A stretch of 64,000 nt of DNA from a filamentous cyanobacterium ESFC-1 (GCA_000380225.1 KB904821.1:4584938-4648937), one strand, 5' to 3'; counted from the stretch's first letter, positions 27,143 to 35,716 are shown. Notes: generated by a model from the sequence alone, not told the origin. A program made the numbers and translations.

Positions 27143-29215
27143 TTAGTGAGAAAGCGAGACTTCAATAATTTCTGTATATTCAAATTCATCCTGGCTGCGT
27201 CGGACTAAAGGATAAACGCGATCGCGCAACTGGAGAGAATCTTCTTCGCAATCGGATTTAGGGGAATTATACACCAAGACGTACTCTTTGCCAATAGAAG
27301 GATTAACTTCGTTTTCCACTTCCCCCCGCCATTGGGTTTTCGTGACTAAAATAACCAGTTGATTGGCCAATTCAGGGATGTAGTGGGCGACTTGACGGCG
27401 GTAAATTTCGTCTAGACTGCCAAAAGGGGAGTCCATCACCACGGGAAAGGTGCTGCTGTCGGGGCCCATGAGGGTGTTGCGCTGACTCCACTGACGCACG
27501 CGATCGATAATTCCCCCAATAAACGATAAACTGAGAATTTGATTTTCCCCGGTCGATGCCGCCACGGGGAAGGCAATGCCGGAAGTGTTTTCGACTAAAC
27601 TTAACTCGTAGTCGGTATTTAACCGGGGAATATAGGGGGTAAAGGAAATGGAACTAAAAATTTCTTGTACTCGCATTTCTAGGGAATAGCGAAATTGGGT
27701 TTCGAGGCGATCGCGCACTTCTAAAAGAGTGGCGATCGCGTCTGTGGTGGCTGCAATCCGACGCTGAATTAAAGCTTGTCGATCGGCTCGTTGTTGGTGT
27801 TTTTGAATTTGTTTTTGATTCCCTTCTAGGGCAATTTCGAGTTGGGCAATTTGCTGTTGATTTGCCCCTTGTTCTAAGGTTAAATCGCGAATCGTCACTT
27901 CAAGGCGATCAAGTTGGTGTTGGAGTTGTTGAATATCGGTGTCGGGATAGGTGCGTAACTTTTGCCGCAAATCGTCTAATTGATTTTCGAGACTGGCCAA
28001 ATTTTCCCGTTGTTGCTGTAAACTACTCGATAAGCGATCGCTATTTGACCAAAAATCTGCGAGGCGCTGTTCGATTTCTGCGGCTTGGGTTTCGGTGCGA
28101 ATGACGGCTTCTTCGATATCAGCTAATCCGGCTTTTTCGAGCCATTGTTGCACTTGTTCATAAGTTCCGGTTTCGGGGTGTAACGGTGTGCCACAAATGC
28201 ACAATTGGCGCTGTAATAAGTCTTGGATAAACTGCTTTTTAACGCCACTGGGTAGCGCTCCTTGAGAACGCAAATCAATGACTAATTGCCGGAATTTTGC
28301 GATCAAAGGCGGTGTAAAAACCGTATGAGCGCGACCCGAAATAAGCCGTTTTAGCTCGGATTTGGTCGTGAGTAAGTTGGCGCGATCGCTCACGGCTTGG
28401 GCTTCGAGTTTTTGCTTGAGTTGCTGAAAATCTTTAGCCCCGCCTAAATCAATCATTTGGCGGTCTAAGGCTTGTTTAATCGTTTCTTGCTGGGCGATCG
28501 CGTCTTGGATTTCTTGCTGTCGTTGACCCAGGCGATCGCGTTCTTTTTCCAGTTTACTTTGTTCGCGAATTAGCTTTTGCGTCTGGGTGTCCCCCACATC
28601 TTTTAATTCCAGTTGTAGGGTTTTCTTCGCCTTTTTTAAATGCTCAATCCCCCGGTCTAATACCTTCACCCCTAACAACGCCTTTGTATCTTCAGCAATG
28701 GTACTTTTGCGATTGCTAGAACGGAAAATATGCTCAATTCTTTCCCCATCAAAAAAGAAATATTGATGTAAACTTTCCGGCAGAATCCCTTGAATAATAT
28801 CCGTGGGGTGTTGGGTGGGAACGTGCCATAAACCATCATCCCCCGCCAGTTGCATAAATAACTTAGCTTGGCTGTAGGTAATATGCTTGTGGGGGTCACG
28901 ATGGGCAAAACATTGGCGTTTGAGGCGATAAGTTTTGCCGTCTCGCTCAAAACCTAACTCCACCCAACAAATCACCTCTGTCCCCACCTCTGCTTCGTAA
29001 AGCGCCCGCTTATTAATCAGCATTTCCGGTTCAGCAAAAGCGGCGGTAAACCGTTCGTAGAGTACCCAGGTAAAGCAATTTAAAAGCGTGGTTTTACCCG
29101 CCCCATTATTACCATGAATCACTGTCGTATTACGCGACCCAGAGGCAAAATGAATTTCTGGGGTGATGCCATAAAACTGGCGAAAATTACGCATCCGTAA
29201 AGAAATTAATTTCAT
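27143..29215 (-). CDS. DndD-like SMC ATPase
   Basis: 690 residues. N-terminal ATPase half: LRMRNFRQFYG and Walker A HGNNGAGKTT (34-43), then FFFDGERIEHIF (153-164), a motif typical of DndD. A long coiled coil follows (about 185-560), with a CIC motif at 339-341 in its tip region that recalls the Rad50 zinc hook. The C-terminal half has TGENQILSLSFI and Walker B FPVVMDSPFGSLDE. DndD is the ATPase of DNA phosphorothioation. Here no dndC or dndE lies nearby, so the role may differ. It overlaps a 57-residue gene by four bases, so the two are coupled. It may act in DNA repair or defence. Confidence 0.8.
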   Translation of the reverse strand: MKLISLRMRNFRQFYGITPEIHFASGSRNTTVIHGNNGAGKTTLLNCFTWVLYERFTAAFAEPEMLINKRALYEAEVGTEVICWVELGFERDGKTYRLKRQCFAHRDPHKHITYSQAKLFMQLAGDDGLWHVPTQHPTDIIQGILPESLHQYFFFDGERIEHIFRSSNRKSTIAEDTKALLGVKVLDRGIEHLKKAKKTLQLELKDVGDTQTQKLIREQSKLEKERDRLGQRQQEIQDAIAQQETIKQALDRQMIDLGGAKDFQQLKQKLEAQAVSDRANLLTTKSELKRLISGRAHTVFTPPLIAKFRQLVIDLRSQGALPSGVKKQFIQDLLQRQLCICGTPLHPETGTYEQVQQWLEKAGLADIEEAVIRTETQAAEIEQRLADFWSNSDRLSSSLQQQRENLASLENQLDDLRQKLRTYPDTDIQQLQHQLDRLEVTIRDLTLEQGANQQQIAQLEIALEGNQKQIQKHQQRADRQALIQRRIAATTDAIATLLEVRDRLETQFRYSLEMRVQEIFSSISFTPYIPRLNTDYELSLVENTSGIAFPVAASTGENQILSLSFIGGIIDRVRQWSQRNTLMGPDSSTFPVVMDSPFGSLDEIYRRQVAHYIPELANQLVILVTKTQWRGEVENEVNPSIGKEYVLVYNSPKSDCEEDSLQLRDRVYPLVRRSQDEFEYTEIIEVSLSH

Positions 29216-29385
29216 TGCACCACATTTTTAATAATGGTTAAAATATCATCATTAATGTGGCGGGGATGGCGTTGATAGAGTTTTTCTTTTTCGAGTTGCA
29301 AGACTCGTTCTACAATCGCGCGAACTTCCGGGGAGGCTTGCTGGATCGGTTCTTGAACTTTGTGAATGTCAGGAGAATCAGACAT
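29212..29385 (-). CDS. Small acidic partner of the SMC ATPase, unknown function
   Basis: 57 residues from ATG 29385 (MSDSPDIHKVQEPIQQASPE), ending ILTIIKNVVQ. Mostly helical (EVRAIVERVLQLEKEKLYQR), with a basic HPRH patch. Its stop overlaps the ATPase start (29212-29215, ATGA type), so the two are translationally coupled and probably work together. An in-frame TTG at 29403 would add six hydrophobic residues. I do not recognise the family; it is shorter than DndE and unlike it by eye. Confidence 0.65.
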   Translation of the reverse strand: MSDSPDIHKVQEPIQQASPEVRAIVERVLQLEKEKLYQRHPRHINDDILTIIKNVVQ

Positions 29386-29469
29386 AAACGTGAATAAAAA
29401 CAAGGCACAATTCTATTTTGACATATAACTGTGCCTGCAAAATTACAATTTTGGAGAAAATCTCTGGCT

Positions 29470-29844
29470 CTAAGCAGCTTGAATAGAAACTTTTTCAGTG
29501 GGGTAGCCCATCGCTTTCCAGGCTTCTGCCCCCCCAATCAACTCTGAAACATTCTGATAACCTGCTTCTCGCAGTTGAGTGGCGACAATTGCTGTTTGCT
29601 CGTCAGTTTCGTCGTAAATATAAATATCGCGTGTTAATTCTAATGCCATTAACGACCGATCGATCAACTCTTTTCCCGGAAATGAAATTGCCCCGGTAAT
29701 GCGTTCGCTGTTGTAGTCATTTAAAGGACGAGTATCAATAATCGTCAGTCCAGGTTTTCCCCAGTCTAAACGTCCCTTTAACTCATAGGGTTCCGAACGA
29801 GGCTTGAGTGGAGGAGGTGTAGGAATCCAAGAAAAAATATTCAT
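29470..29844 (-). CDS. Rhodanese-like domain protein lacking the catalytic cysteine
   Basis: 124 residues, one domain. The rhodanese hallmarks are IIDTRPLNDYNSERITGAISF (residues 34-56) and the C-terminal VSELIGGAEAWKAMGYP. The active-site loop, normally with Cys, reads YIYDETDEQT with Asp at about 78, so sulfur transfer by the usual mechanism is not expected. Such proteins are thought to serve as binding or regulatory modules. It is transcribed in the same direction as the SMC pair but lies 84 bases upstream of it, so common transcription is uncertain. Confidence 0.85.
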   Translation of the reverse strand: MNIFSWIPTPPPLKPRSEPYELKGRLDWGKPGLTIIDTRPLNDYNSERITGAISFPGKELIDRSLMALELTRDIYIYDETDEQTAIVATQLREAGYQNVSELIGGAEAWKAMGYPTEKVSIQAA

Positions 29845-29928
29845 GCTGTTGAGTCAATATTTTAGTGGCTTACTTTCTAATATATTAAATATTGTTAATT
29901 TTGTTGTAGCATAAGTTGCATTTTTTCC

Positions 29929-30459
29929 TCAAAAATGCTTATAGTCTTCAAATTGTGCCAAATTAGCGATTAATTGTATAAAATCCTGCAAAATCTCCTT
30001 TTGATTATGGGGCGTTAAAATCGGCACATGAACAAAAAGACATGATTTTGACCGAGAAAGGGTTTCAAAATAACTTAAAACCCGAAAATAAAGTCCTTCG
30101 CAGACAAATTTCCCAGCATCGTGGCTAATTTTGCTATTTTTCAAGGAATTTAAGAGTAAGCTGAGATTTAGATCGGTGTAGAGTTGGCGATCGCGCCCCC
30201 AAGCATTCGATTCGAGGGTGAGTTGCGATCGCCTTTCTGCCATGCCGCAACAAACCACAAAATCCGGTTGAAGGGCTTGGATTTGCGCGATCGCCTGCTG
30301 ACTCGCCAACTCAGTATCCACAGGCAACTGGCGCAAAAAAGTTAAAGACACAGAAGGTAAATTGTGGGCTGCCACTAACCCCAATAAATCGTCAGAACTG
30401 TTAGAAACCTGATGGGGTAGCCAAGTTTGAAAAGACGTTAATAAAATGCGGGTAGACAT
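29929..30459 (-). CDS. Peptidase C15 (pyroglutamyl peptidase I) family protein
   Basis: 176 residues from ATG 30459 (MSTRILLTSFQTWLPHQVSN). The C15 triad is recognisable: Glu in GMAERRSQ (about 75), Cys in DAGKFVCEGLYF (about 120) and His in FVHVPILTP (about 144). The family removes N-terminal pyroglutamate from peptides. It is shorter than the roughly 215-residue enzymes, mainly at the N-terminus and in the middle, so the substrate pocket may differ. An earlier start at 30507 is in frame but adds a hydrophobic segment unlike the family. The gene is divergent from hisH, with about 116 bases between them. Confidence 0.75.
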   Translation of the reverse strand: MSTRILLTSFQTWLPHQVSNSSDDLLGLVAAHNLPSVSLTFLRQLPVDTELASQQAIAQIQALQPDFVVCCGMAERRSQLTLESNAWGRDRQLYTDLNLSLLLNSLKNSKISHDAGKFVCEGLYFRVLSYFETLSRSKSCLFVHVPILTPHNQKEILQDFIQLIANLAQFEDYKHF

Positions 30460-30575
30460 CTGCAATTTAACCTCAAATCTTAGGAAAATAGCGAGTTTCA
30501 GCAACAACCGCGATCGTCATCCCCTAAAATAAAAATGTTTCGTGCTGAAATATTCTTCCAACAAAGATTGTAACT

Positions 30576-31211
30576 ATGGCAGCGATCGCGGTAATTGATT
30601 ACGACATGGGTAACCTGCATTCGGCTTGTAAAGGCTTAGAAAACGCCGGGGCTACCCCTACCATCACCGACTCCCACAAAGACATCCAAAACGCCGATGC
30701 GGTGGTGTTACCGGGGGTGGGTTCCTTCGATCCTGCCATGCAACATTTGCGATCGCGCGATCTGGTTCAACCGATTCAAGACGCGATCGCCAGTGGTAAG
30801 CCCTTCCTCGGTATCTGCCTCGGCTTACAAATCCTCTTTGACGGTTCCGAAGAAGGCACAGAACCCGGTTTAGGCATTATCCCCGGTTTGGTGCGCCGTT
30901 TCCACCCCGAACCCGGCTTAACCATTCCCCAGATTGGCTGGAATCAACTGAACTTCGAGCAACCCCATCTCCCGGTGTGGCAGCAACTCGGCGAAAGTCC
31001 CTATGTGTACTTTGTCCACTCCTACTACGTCGATCCCGTCGATCCCAAAGTCACTGCCGCCACTGTAACCCACGGTTCTCAAACCGTCACCGCCGCGATC
31101 GCCCGCGATAACCTCGTCGCCGTTCAGTTTCACCCGGAAAAGTCCTCCACCGCCGGTTTACAACTGTTAGCCAACTTTGTCAGCCAAGTGCGAATGCAAG
31201 TGACGGTTTAA
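30576..31211 (+). CDS. hisH: Imidazole glycerol phosphate synthase, glutaminase subunit
   Basis: 211 residues. With HisF it makes imidazole glycerol phosphate and AICAR in histidine synthesis; HisH supplies ammonia from glutamine. The nucleophile is Cys81 in GICLGLQILF, and the His-Glu pair is in VQFHPEKSS (about 187-195). The oxyanion strand LPGVGSF and YFVHSYY are typical of the family. hisF is not adjacent, common in cyanobacteria where his genes are scattered. Confidence 0.97.
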   Translation: MAAIAVIDYDMGNLHSACKGLENAGATPTITDSHKDIQNADAVVLPGVGSFDPAMQHLRSRDLVQPIQDAIASGKPFLGICLGLQILFDGSEEGTEPGLGIIPGLVRRFHPEPGLTIPQIGWNQLNFEQPHLPVWQQLGESPYVYFVHSYYVDPVDPKVTAATVTHGSQTVTAAIARDNLVAVQFHPEKSSTAGLQLLANFVSQVRMQVTV

Positions 31212-31660
31212 TTCATGAATTATTGCTAAAGATAGCTTTAGGCAATCGGCAATCGGTGTGTAGGGGCGGGGTTTCCCCGTCCAAGTTTACGTTAATATTT
31301 TTATTTTTTCGATTGTTGCGGGATAATCTCATCAAATCTCAATACCCAAAGTTGAGATTGCGCGCGCGAAACCTCACCCCGACATCGGCTTTCTGTCCTC
31401 TTGACATCCCAGATTTAGGTTTAACTTGTCACTCATGACAAACAACCAATAACCAATAACCAACAACCAATTATTATAAAATTATGAAAAGCGCGATCGC
31501 GTTGCTTGCAGCATCATTGTCAATCTGCAAAATCTAGCAATCCAACAATGATGAATCGTAAGACTCCCTTTTCAACTCGATGAAAAGAAAAATCTTCCGA
31601 ATTCCCAGCGATCGCCTGGTGCGGTCGTTGACCACTGATAACTGATAACTGATAACTGAA
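31212..31660. repeat. Repeat island 5 between hisH and the UPF0016 pair
   Basis: No gene seen. It holds a GGGGCGGGGTTTCCCCGTCC palindrome (31263-31282) in reverse orientation, CCAATAA/CCAACAA heptamers (31440-31470, the complement of TTATTGG/TTGTTGG) and ACTGATA heptamers (31634-31657). The last heptamer unit ends directly before the GTG start of the next gene. Confidence 0.75.
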
Positions 31661-32026
31661 GTGACTTCCACTCCCTCAACTGAATCCCAACCCCAATCAC
31701 CCCCCAACTCAGAAATCGATACCGCGACAGCCAAAAAGCGCCCCCTTAGTTTCGGGGCCACCTTTAGCTCCACCTTTATCGCCATTTTCTTGGCAGAAAT
31801 GGGAGATAAAACCCAACTCGCCACCCTCTTGATGAGTGCCGAATCTCACGCCCCTTGGATGGTATTTCTGGGGGCAGCATTGGCTTTGATTTCTACCAGT
31901 TTAATCGGCGTATTATTAGGCTATTGGCTGTCTAAGCGTGTGTCTGCAAAAACTATGGATTTAGCCGCCGCCACCATGTTATTGTCCGTGTCGGTGTTGT
32001 TGTTGTGGGATGTTGTACAAGGATAA
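31661..32026 (+). CDS. Half-size UPF0016 (GDT1-type) cation transporter, first subunit
   Basis: 121 residues, GTG start. After a 30-residue polar N-terminus come three membrane segments and the family motif AEMGDKTQLATL (about 46-57). UPF0016 proteins export Mn or Ca and are usually six-helix proteins with two such motifs; here each gene carries one half. The stop overlaps the next ATG (TAATG), so the two halves are made together and very likely form a heterodimer. The start lies directly after an ACTGATA repeat and no ribosome-binding sequence is visible; the start could therefore be mis-assigned. Confidence 0.8.
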   Translation: MTSTPSTESQPQSPPNSEIDTATAKKRPLSFGATFSSTFIAIFLAEMGDKTQLATLLMSAESHAPWMVFLGAALALISTSLIGVLLGYWLSKRVSAKTMDLAAATMLLSVSVLLLWDVVQG

Positions 32027-32304
32027 TGGATTGGCAATTAATTAGTTTAAGTTTTATCACCGTCTTTTTAGCCGAAATTGGCGACAAAAGCCAGTTAGCC
32101 GCGATCGCCCTCAGTGGTAGCTCCAAATCCCCCAGAGCCGTCTTTTTCGGCACAGCAGGGGCGTTATTACTCGCCAGTTTAATCGGCGTTTTAGTCGGGG
32201 AAGGAGTCGCCCAAATCTTGCCAGCCCGCTTGCTCAAAGTCCTAGCCGCCTTTGGTTTCGCCATTTTAGCCCTGCGGATTGTCTGGTTTGGGGAAGACGA
32301 CTAA
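32026..32304 (+). CDS. Half-size UPF0016 (GDT1-type) cation transporter, second subunit
   Basis: 92 residues from the ATG that overlaps the preceding stop by one base. Three membrane segments and the motif AEIGDKSQLAAIAL (about 15-28), the second copy of the ExGDKS/T signature. Together the two genes reconstitute the full six-helix transporter. In cyanobacteria Mn export by this family protects against manganese excess; whether this pair moves Mn or Ca is not decided by sequence. Its stop overlaps the convergent NfeD-like gene by four bases. Confidence 0.85.
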   Translation: MDWQLISLSFITVFLAEIGDKSQLAAIALSGSSKSPRAVFFGTAGALLLASLIGVLVGEGVAQILPARLLKVLAAFGFAILALRIVWFGEDD

Positions 32305-32567
32305 GGCTCATCGGTGAGGGGTTGCACCAACAGGGTAATTTCCTCAACCCCAATCACCCGCACCTTATCCCCAGGGGAAAATACAATCTCGCGATCGCAC
32401 TTCGCTAACCACCAACCCGCCCGAAAATACACCCGTCCCCTTTGTTGCGGGCAAATCTCGCAATCGACAATGGCGACTCCCTCAAAACGGCGATCGCGTT
32501 TCACCATTCCTGTCACCATTGGTTCGCAGCGACGCATTAGCATCCAGGATTTAATCGTATTTAACAT
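32301..32567 (-). CDS. NfeD-like OB-fold protein
   Basis: 88 residues from ATG 32567 (MLNTIKSWM). After an amphipathic start it has the small beta-barrel of NfeD C-terminal domains: EGVAIVDCEICPQQRGRVYF, GWWLAKC, SPGDKVRVIGVEEITLLVQP. Full NfeD proteins have membrane helices and partner with stomatin-like proteins; this one has only the soluble domain, as is common in cyanobacteria. Role unknown. Convergent, four-base overlap with the transporter gene. A TTG at 32576 is a possible earlier start. Confidence 0.7.
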   Translation of the reverse strand: MLNTIKSWMLMRRCEPMVTGMVKRDRRFEGVAIVDCEICPQQRGRVYFRAGWWLAKCDREIVFSPGDKVRVIGVEEITLLVQPLTDEP

Positions 32568-32707
32568 CACTAGCAATTCTCACACCACCTAACTCGCAAA
32601 GATAAACAATCCTTGCAGTACGCCCACTTTTACGGTTACGCGGGTCAGGTTTCAGGATGGTTTGTGTTTATAGTGGATTTGTCTCAATTAAAATCAGACA
32701 AACAAAT

Positions 32708-33307
32708 ATGAAAACTGCCGTTGAATCCGAAACGTTAGCATTAGAAATTCCGAGCGCGATCGCCCTGCGAGTAACTCCCGCACAATTTGAAGCGATCGCC
32801 CTGGTTAATCGCGATTTAAAACTCGAACGTACTGCAACCGGAGAACTTATTATGAATCCTCCCACCGGAGGCGAATCAGGTAGACGCAACTTCAAGCTGA
32901 TTGGTCAATTTGCTCGCTGGTGTGAGGAAAATGAAGACTTAGGAGAAGGCTTCGATTCTTCAACAGGCTTTATTTTGCCAAACGGTGCAAATCGCTCTCC
33001 TGATGTTTCTTGGGTGCGTCGCGATCGCTGGAATGAATTAACTGAGCAGCAGCGTCAAGGCTTTGTTCCGCTCTGTCCTGATTTTGTGGTGGAATTGCGT
33101 TCAAACAGCGATCGCCTGCCCCAACTTCAAGCTAAAATGCGCGAATATCTCGAAAATGGTGCGAGTTTGGGTTGGCTCATCGATCCACAAAATCAACAAG
33201 TCGAAATTTATCGATCTTCTCGCGATCGCGAAGTCTTAAATAACCCCACTTATCTTTCCGGTGAAACGATTTTACCCGGATTTGTTTTAGATTTAAGCCG
33301 AATTTAA
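32708..33307 (+). CDS. Uma2-family protein (DUF820, PD-(D/E)XK nuclease fold)
   Basis: 199 residues from ATG 32708 (MKTAVESETLALEIPSAIAL). Fold markers: LERTATGELIMNPPTGG, SPDVSWVRRDRW (the Asp-containing strand), PDFVVELRSNSD (Glu of the ExK-like motif, with Arg-Ser in place of Lys) and YLENGASLGWLIDPQNQQVEIY. Such genes occur in dozens of copies in cyanobacterial genomes and their role is unknown despite the nuclease fold. A second member is at 60861-61514. Alone on its strand; no partner is evident. Confidence 0.85.
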   Translation: MKTAVESETLALEIPSAIALRVTPAQFEAIALVNRDLKLERTATGELIMNPPTGGESGRRNFKLIGQFARWCEENEDLGEGFDSSTGFILPNGANRSPDVSWVRRDRWNELTEQQRQGFVPLCPDFVVELRSNSDRLPQLQAKMREYLENGASLGWLIDPQNQQVEIYRSSRDREVLNNPTYLSGETILPGFVLDLSRI

Positions 33308-33361
33308 CGCTAATTTCAAAGCAAAATTAAGGCATTTTTGCAGGTAAAATGGGGATGGTTT

Positions 33362-34954
33362 TTAATCGTTTTTCCGGGGTTGGGCGCGATCGCCTTCTGG
33401 GGATTTGTTAGGGAAAAAGACTCTGCGAATCAGCCAAGCGAATCCACCAAAAACTAAACCGATCGAAAGACTGATAAAAATAACAACTGTAAAGGGATGA
33501 AAGCTGCTGTGAATATCCGGTATCCAGCGAATCGTGATTTCCTCGTTTTGGCTTCCTGCGGTGAGATACCCAGAACTCGAAGCGGCAATCCCCGCACCCC
33601 CTAAGCCCGCACTGATCGTATAAATTAGGGTTTCCAGTTTGCGATCGCTCTCTTTTTCGCTGGCTTCATTCGCTTGTCGTTCGGCTTCGAGTTGCTGTTG
33701 AAATTCGCGATTTTGTGCGTGTAAAGCGTTTAAAAAGCTCTGTTCTTGCTTTTTTAAATCATCTTGGTAACGGCGATCGCGCTCTTTTTCCCAGCGTTGC
33801 CATTGTCGCTCGCATTCGGCTTGATCGATTTCAACGATACCGCGAATCGAATCGATGCAGGCTTGAATTAATTCCGTTCCCTGCTCAAAATAACTTAAAT
33901 CGGCGGCGATTTGGGATTGAAATTGAGGTGCAGTTTGTTCGCCGAAATGCCGCCAAAATGATAGTTCTTCCTTATCAAGTTCTAGTATAGCACAAATCTC
34001 CTCAATTTTATCGTTATAATTGTTACTATTTATTAAAATTGTTGTGTAAAAATCCTTCATTTTCCGCAACAGGCGATCGTAGGCTAAAAAATCGCTAGAA
34101 AGTTGTTTTAATTGAGTCTTGAAACTGCGGAGATTGGTATTATCGAGGGGATTAGGGGAAGCATTATCGAGTTGGGTTTGAATTGTGTCTAAAGTCGGAT
34201 CGAGGTTGCTATAATCCTGTTTTAGTTTTTTATAAATTTCCCGGCTATCATAAAACGCTCTGACGACTTTATGGCGAAAGAAAAACAAATCAATGAGAGA
34301 ATTATAACAACGCTGTAATGTTTGGTCTGCGAGTTCATCTCGAAATAACCAAATCAGAACATGAGGAGACTCATCGGGTTTGCGCGGATTGCCATATTCA
34401 AAAATAGAACTACCAAACAATTCCCCCGAATGCGCTAAAGGAATTGTAGAAGTCTTGAACAACTTTTGATAACAAGAATTTGCCAGTTCCTTGAGATAAT
34501 CCATTTGGCGTTGTTTGGTTGTGCGAGTTAGCCAAAGGGTTAAAAGTATCGTTTCTCCCAGGAAAGATTCTGTGAAGGGAAATTGTAATTTGTTACTGGG
34601 GTTAAACTGTTGCAGGATATCAATTTCAACATTTCCTATCGTCTCGTCTTCTTCGTCTTTTTCGTCATAACCCACATTAAAAAATACCCCATAACTGTCA
34701 TCAAATTGCAGGAGTTGTAGATATCCTTCTATTTCGGGATAGTCTGTGAGGTTGAAGGGAATATCTTGATTTTCTGATGTTAGGAGAAAGCGAGGCTGAG
34801 AGAAATCAAGATGAGTCGTTAATTCCTCAGAGGTGAATTGATGGAGGAGAGTTTCGCAATTTTGCCAAAAGGGATTTTTGCCTTTCGGTTGGCTTTTTTG
34901 TTGGAGATGGTACGCATATAAATAAACATTAGGAGCAAAAATGCGATGAGTCAT
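33362..34954 (-). CDS. Unknown coiled-coil protein with two C-terminal membrane helices
   Basis: 530 residues. Residues 1-380 are soluble and mainly helical, with clusters such as LRSFKTQLKQLSSDFLAYD. A strong coiled coil follows (about 385-450, WQRWEKERDRRYQDDLKKQE and on). Two hydrophobic segments end the protein: TISAGLGGAGIAASSSGYL (about 450-475) and FTVVIFISLSIGLVFGGFAW (about 490-512), then a basic tail. This topology, long cytosolic part plus C-terminal hairpin, is seen in membrane effectors and CorA-like proteins, but I do not recognise the family. It starts a run of minus-strand accessory genes and is preceded by palindromic repeats. Confidence 0.7.
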   Translation of the reverse strand: MTHRIFAPNVYLYAYHLQQKSQPKGKNPFWQNCETLLHQFTSEELTTHLDFSQPRFLLTSENQDIPFNLTDYPEIEGYLQLLQFDDSYGVFFNVGYDEKDEEDETIGNVEIDILQQFNPSNKLQFPFTESFLGETILLTLWLTRTTKQRQMDYLKELANSCYQKLFKTSTIPLAHSGELFGSSIFEYGNPRKPDESPHVLIWLFRDELADQTLQRCYNSLIDLFFFRHKVVRAFYDSREIYKKLKQDYSNLDPTLDTIQTQLDNASPNPLDNTNLRSFKTQLKQLSSDFLAYDRLLRKMKDFYTTILINSNNYNDKIEEICAILELDKEELSFWRHFGEQTAPQFQSQIAADLSYFEQGTELIQACIDSIRGIVEIDQAECERQWQRWEKERDRRYQDDLKKQEQSFLNALHAQNREFQQQLEAERQANEASEKESDRKLETLIYTISAGLGGAGIAASSSGYLTAGSQNEEITIRWIPDIHSSFHPFTVVIFISLSIGLVFGGFAWLIRRVFFPNKSPEGDRAQPRKND

Positions 34955-34979
34955 GATTCAATATCAATAGAGAGGATTC

Positions 34980-35043
34980 AGAACCCCGGTTTCTGGGGTA
35001 AGATCGCAATTTATAGACTAGGCGAATAAGAAACCAGGGTTCT
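34980..35043. repeat. Inverted repeat, AGAACCCCGG family
   Basis: Arms AGAACCCCGGTTTCT (34980-34994) and AGAAACCAGGGTTCT (35029-35043), inverted copies with one mismatch around a 34-base middle. It lies 26 bases upstream of the 530-residue gene's ATG. Confidence 0.75.
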
Positions 35044-35056
35044 TAAGATTAAGTTG

Positions 35057-35279
35057 TAGGGTGCGTTAACGAAGTGTAACGCACCGCCTTAATAATAGGA
35101 CTGGAAATAACACAATTTAATACTACTTTATTCATCTTTCAAAAATCTGTTGATTTGGCTAACTTTAAGAAATTCTGAGGTCAAATTAATTTGCCAAATT
35201 TCATCAAAAAATTCTAGATTTTCGTCATAAATTAGCCAGTAGGGTGCGTTAACGAAGTGTAACGCACCGCCTTAATAAA
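35057..35279. repeat. Two identical 40-bp direct repeats with hairpins
   Basis: TAGGGTGCGTTAACGAAGTG begins each copy, at 35057-35096 and 35240-35279. Each contains GGTGCGTTA...TAACGCACC, a hairpin. They flank 143 bases of AT-rich sequence with no gene. The second copy ends 9 bases before the stop of the 116-residue gene on the minus strand. Confidence 0.8.
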
Positions 35280-35287
35280 TATGACTC

Positions 35288-35638
35288 TCATCCTTCAATA
35301 TCATCATTCGCTTTTTGGGTTTTCTGAACTCGCGTGCGGAGAACTTCAGTGATTTCAGGATATTGATTTTTAATACTGTTATCTTCTGTTTGTGTGTTTA
35401 TATTATCAGAACTTCTGATTTTGCGAGTAATGGCTCGATCTACTGCATCTGTAATATCATCGTGATTCTCACACCAAGTTTCCAGACATTCTTCAATTTG
35501 TTCATCGGATTCTGTCTTTAATGCTATTAATTGCTTTTGCAAATTTTCTAAACTCTCTAATACCTCTGTACGTTTAAATAAATGTTGTTTTTCTTCCCAA
35601 ACGAATAGAAATGCGGCGATAGTGTCTTCTGGATTCAT
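35288..35638 (-). CDS. Unknown 116-residue acidic helical protein
   Basis: MNPEDTIAAFLFVWEEKQHL opens the protein; LESLENLQKQLIALKTES and QIEECLETWCENHDDITDAV follow. It is strongly helical and acidic and ends in a polar low-complexity tail. I do not recognise a family. It lies between the 530-residue membrane protein and the TPR-CHAT gene, all on the minus strand, separated by repeats. It could be an adaptor or immunity-type partner for either neighbour, but nothing in the sequence proves that. Confidence 0.6.
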   Translation of the reverse strand: MNPEDTIAAFLFVWEEKQHLFKRTEVLESLENLQKQLIALKTESDEQIEECLETWCENHDDITDAVDRAITRKIRSSDNINTQTEDNSIKNQYPEITEVLRTRVQKTQKANDDIEG

Positions 35639-35716
35639 TAGTATTTTAAACCTTGCTGAAACAATAGAGAAGCTATAGCAGCAAACAAAACAGTTAGGAC
35701 GTTTTATTTGAGGTTT

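Noticed and set aside
27143-29215. A housekeeping SMC, RecF or RecN protein
   Set aside because: Length, the FFFDGE motif and the coil-tip CIC are more like DndD than any of these.
32708-33307. A restriction endonuclease
   Set aside because: It is a Uma2 (DUF820) protein with no methyltransferase nearby; such genes are widespread in cyanobacteria with unproven function.
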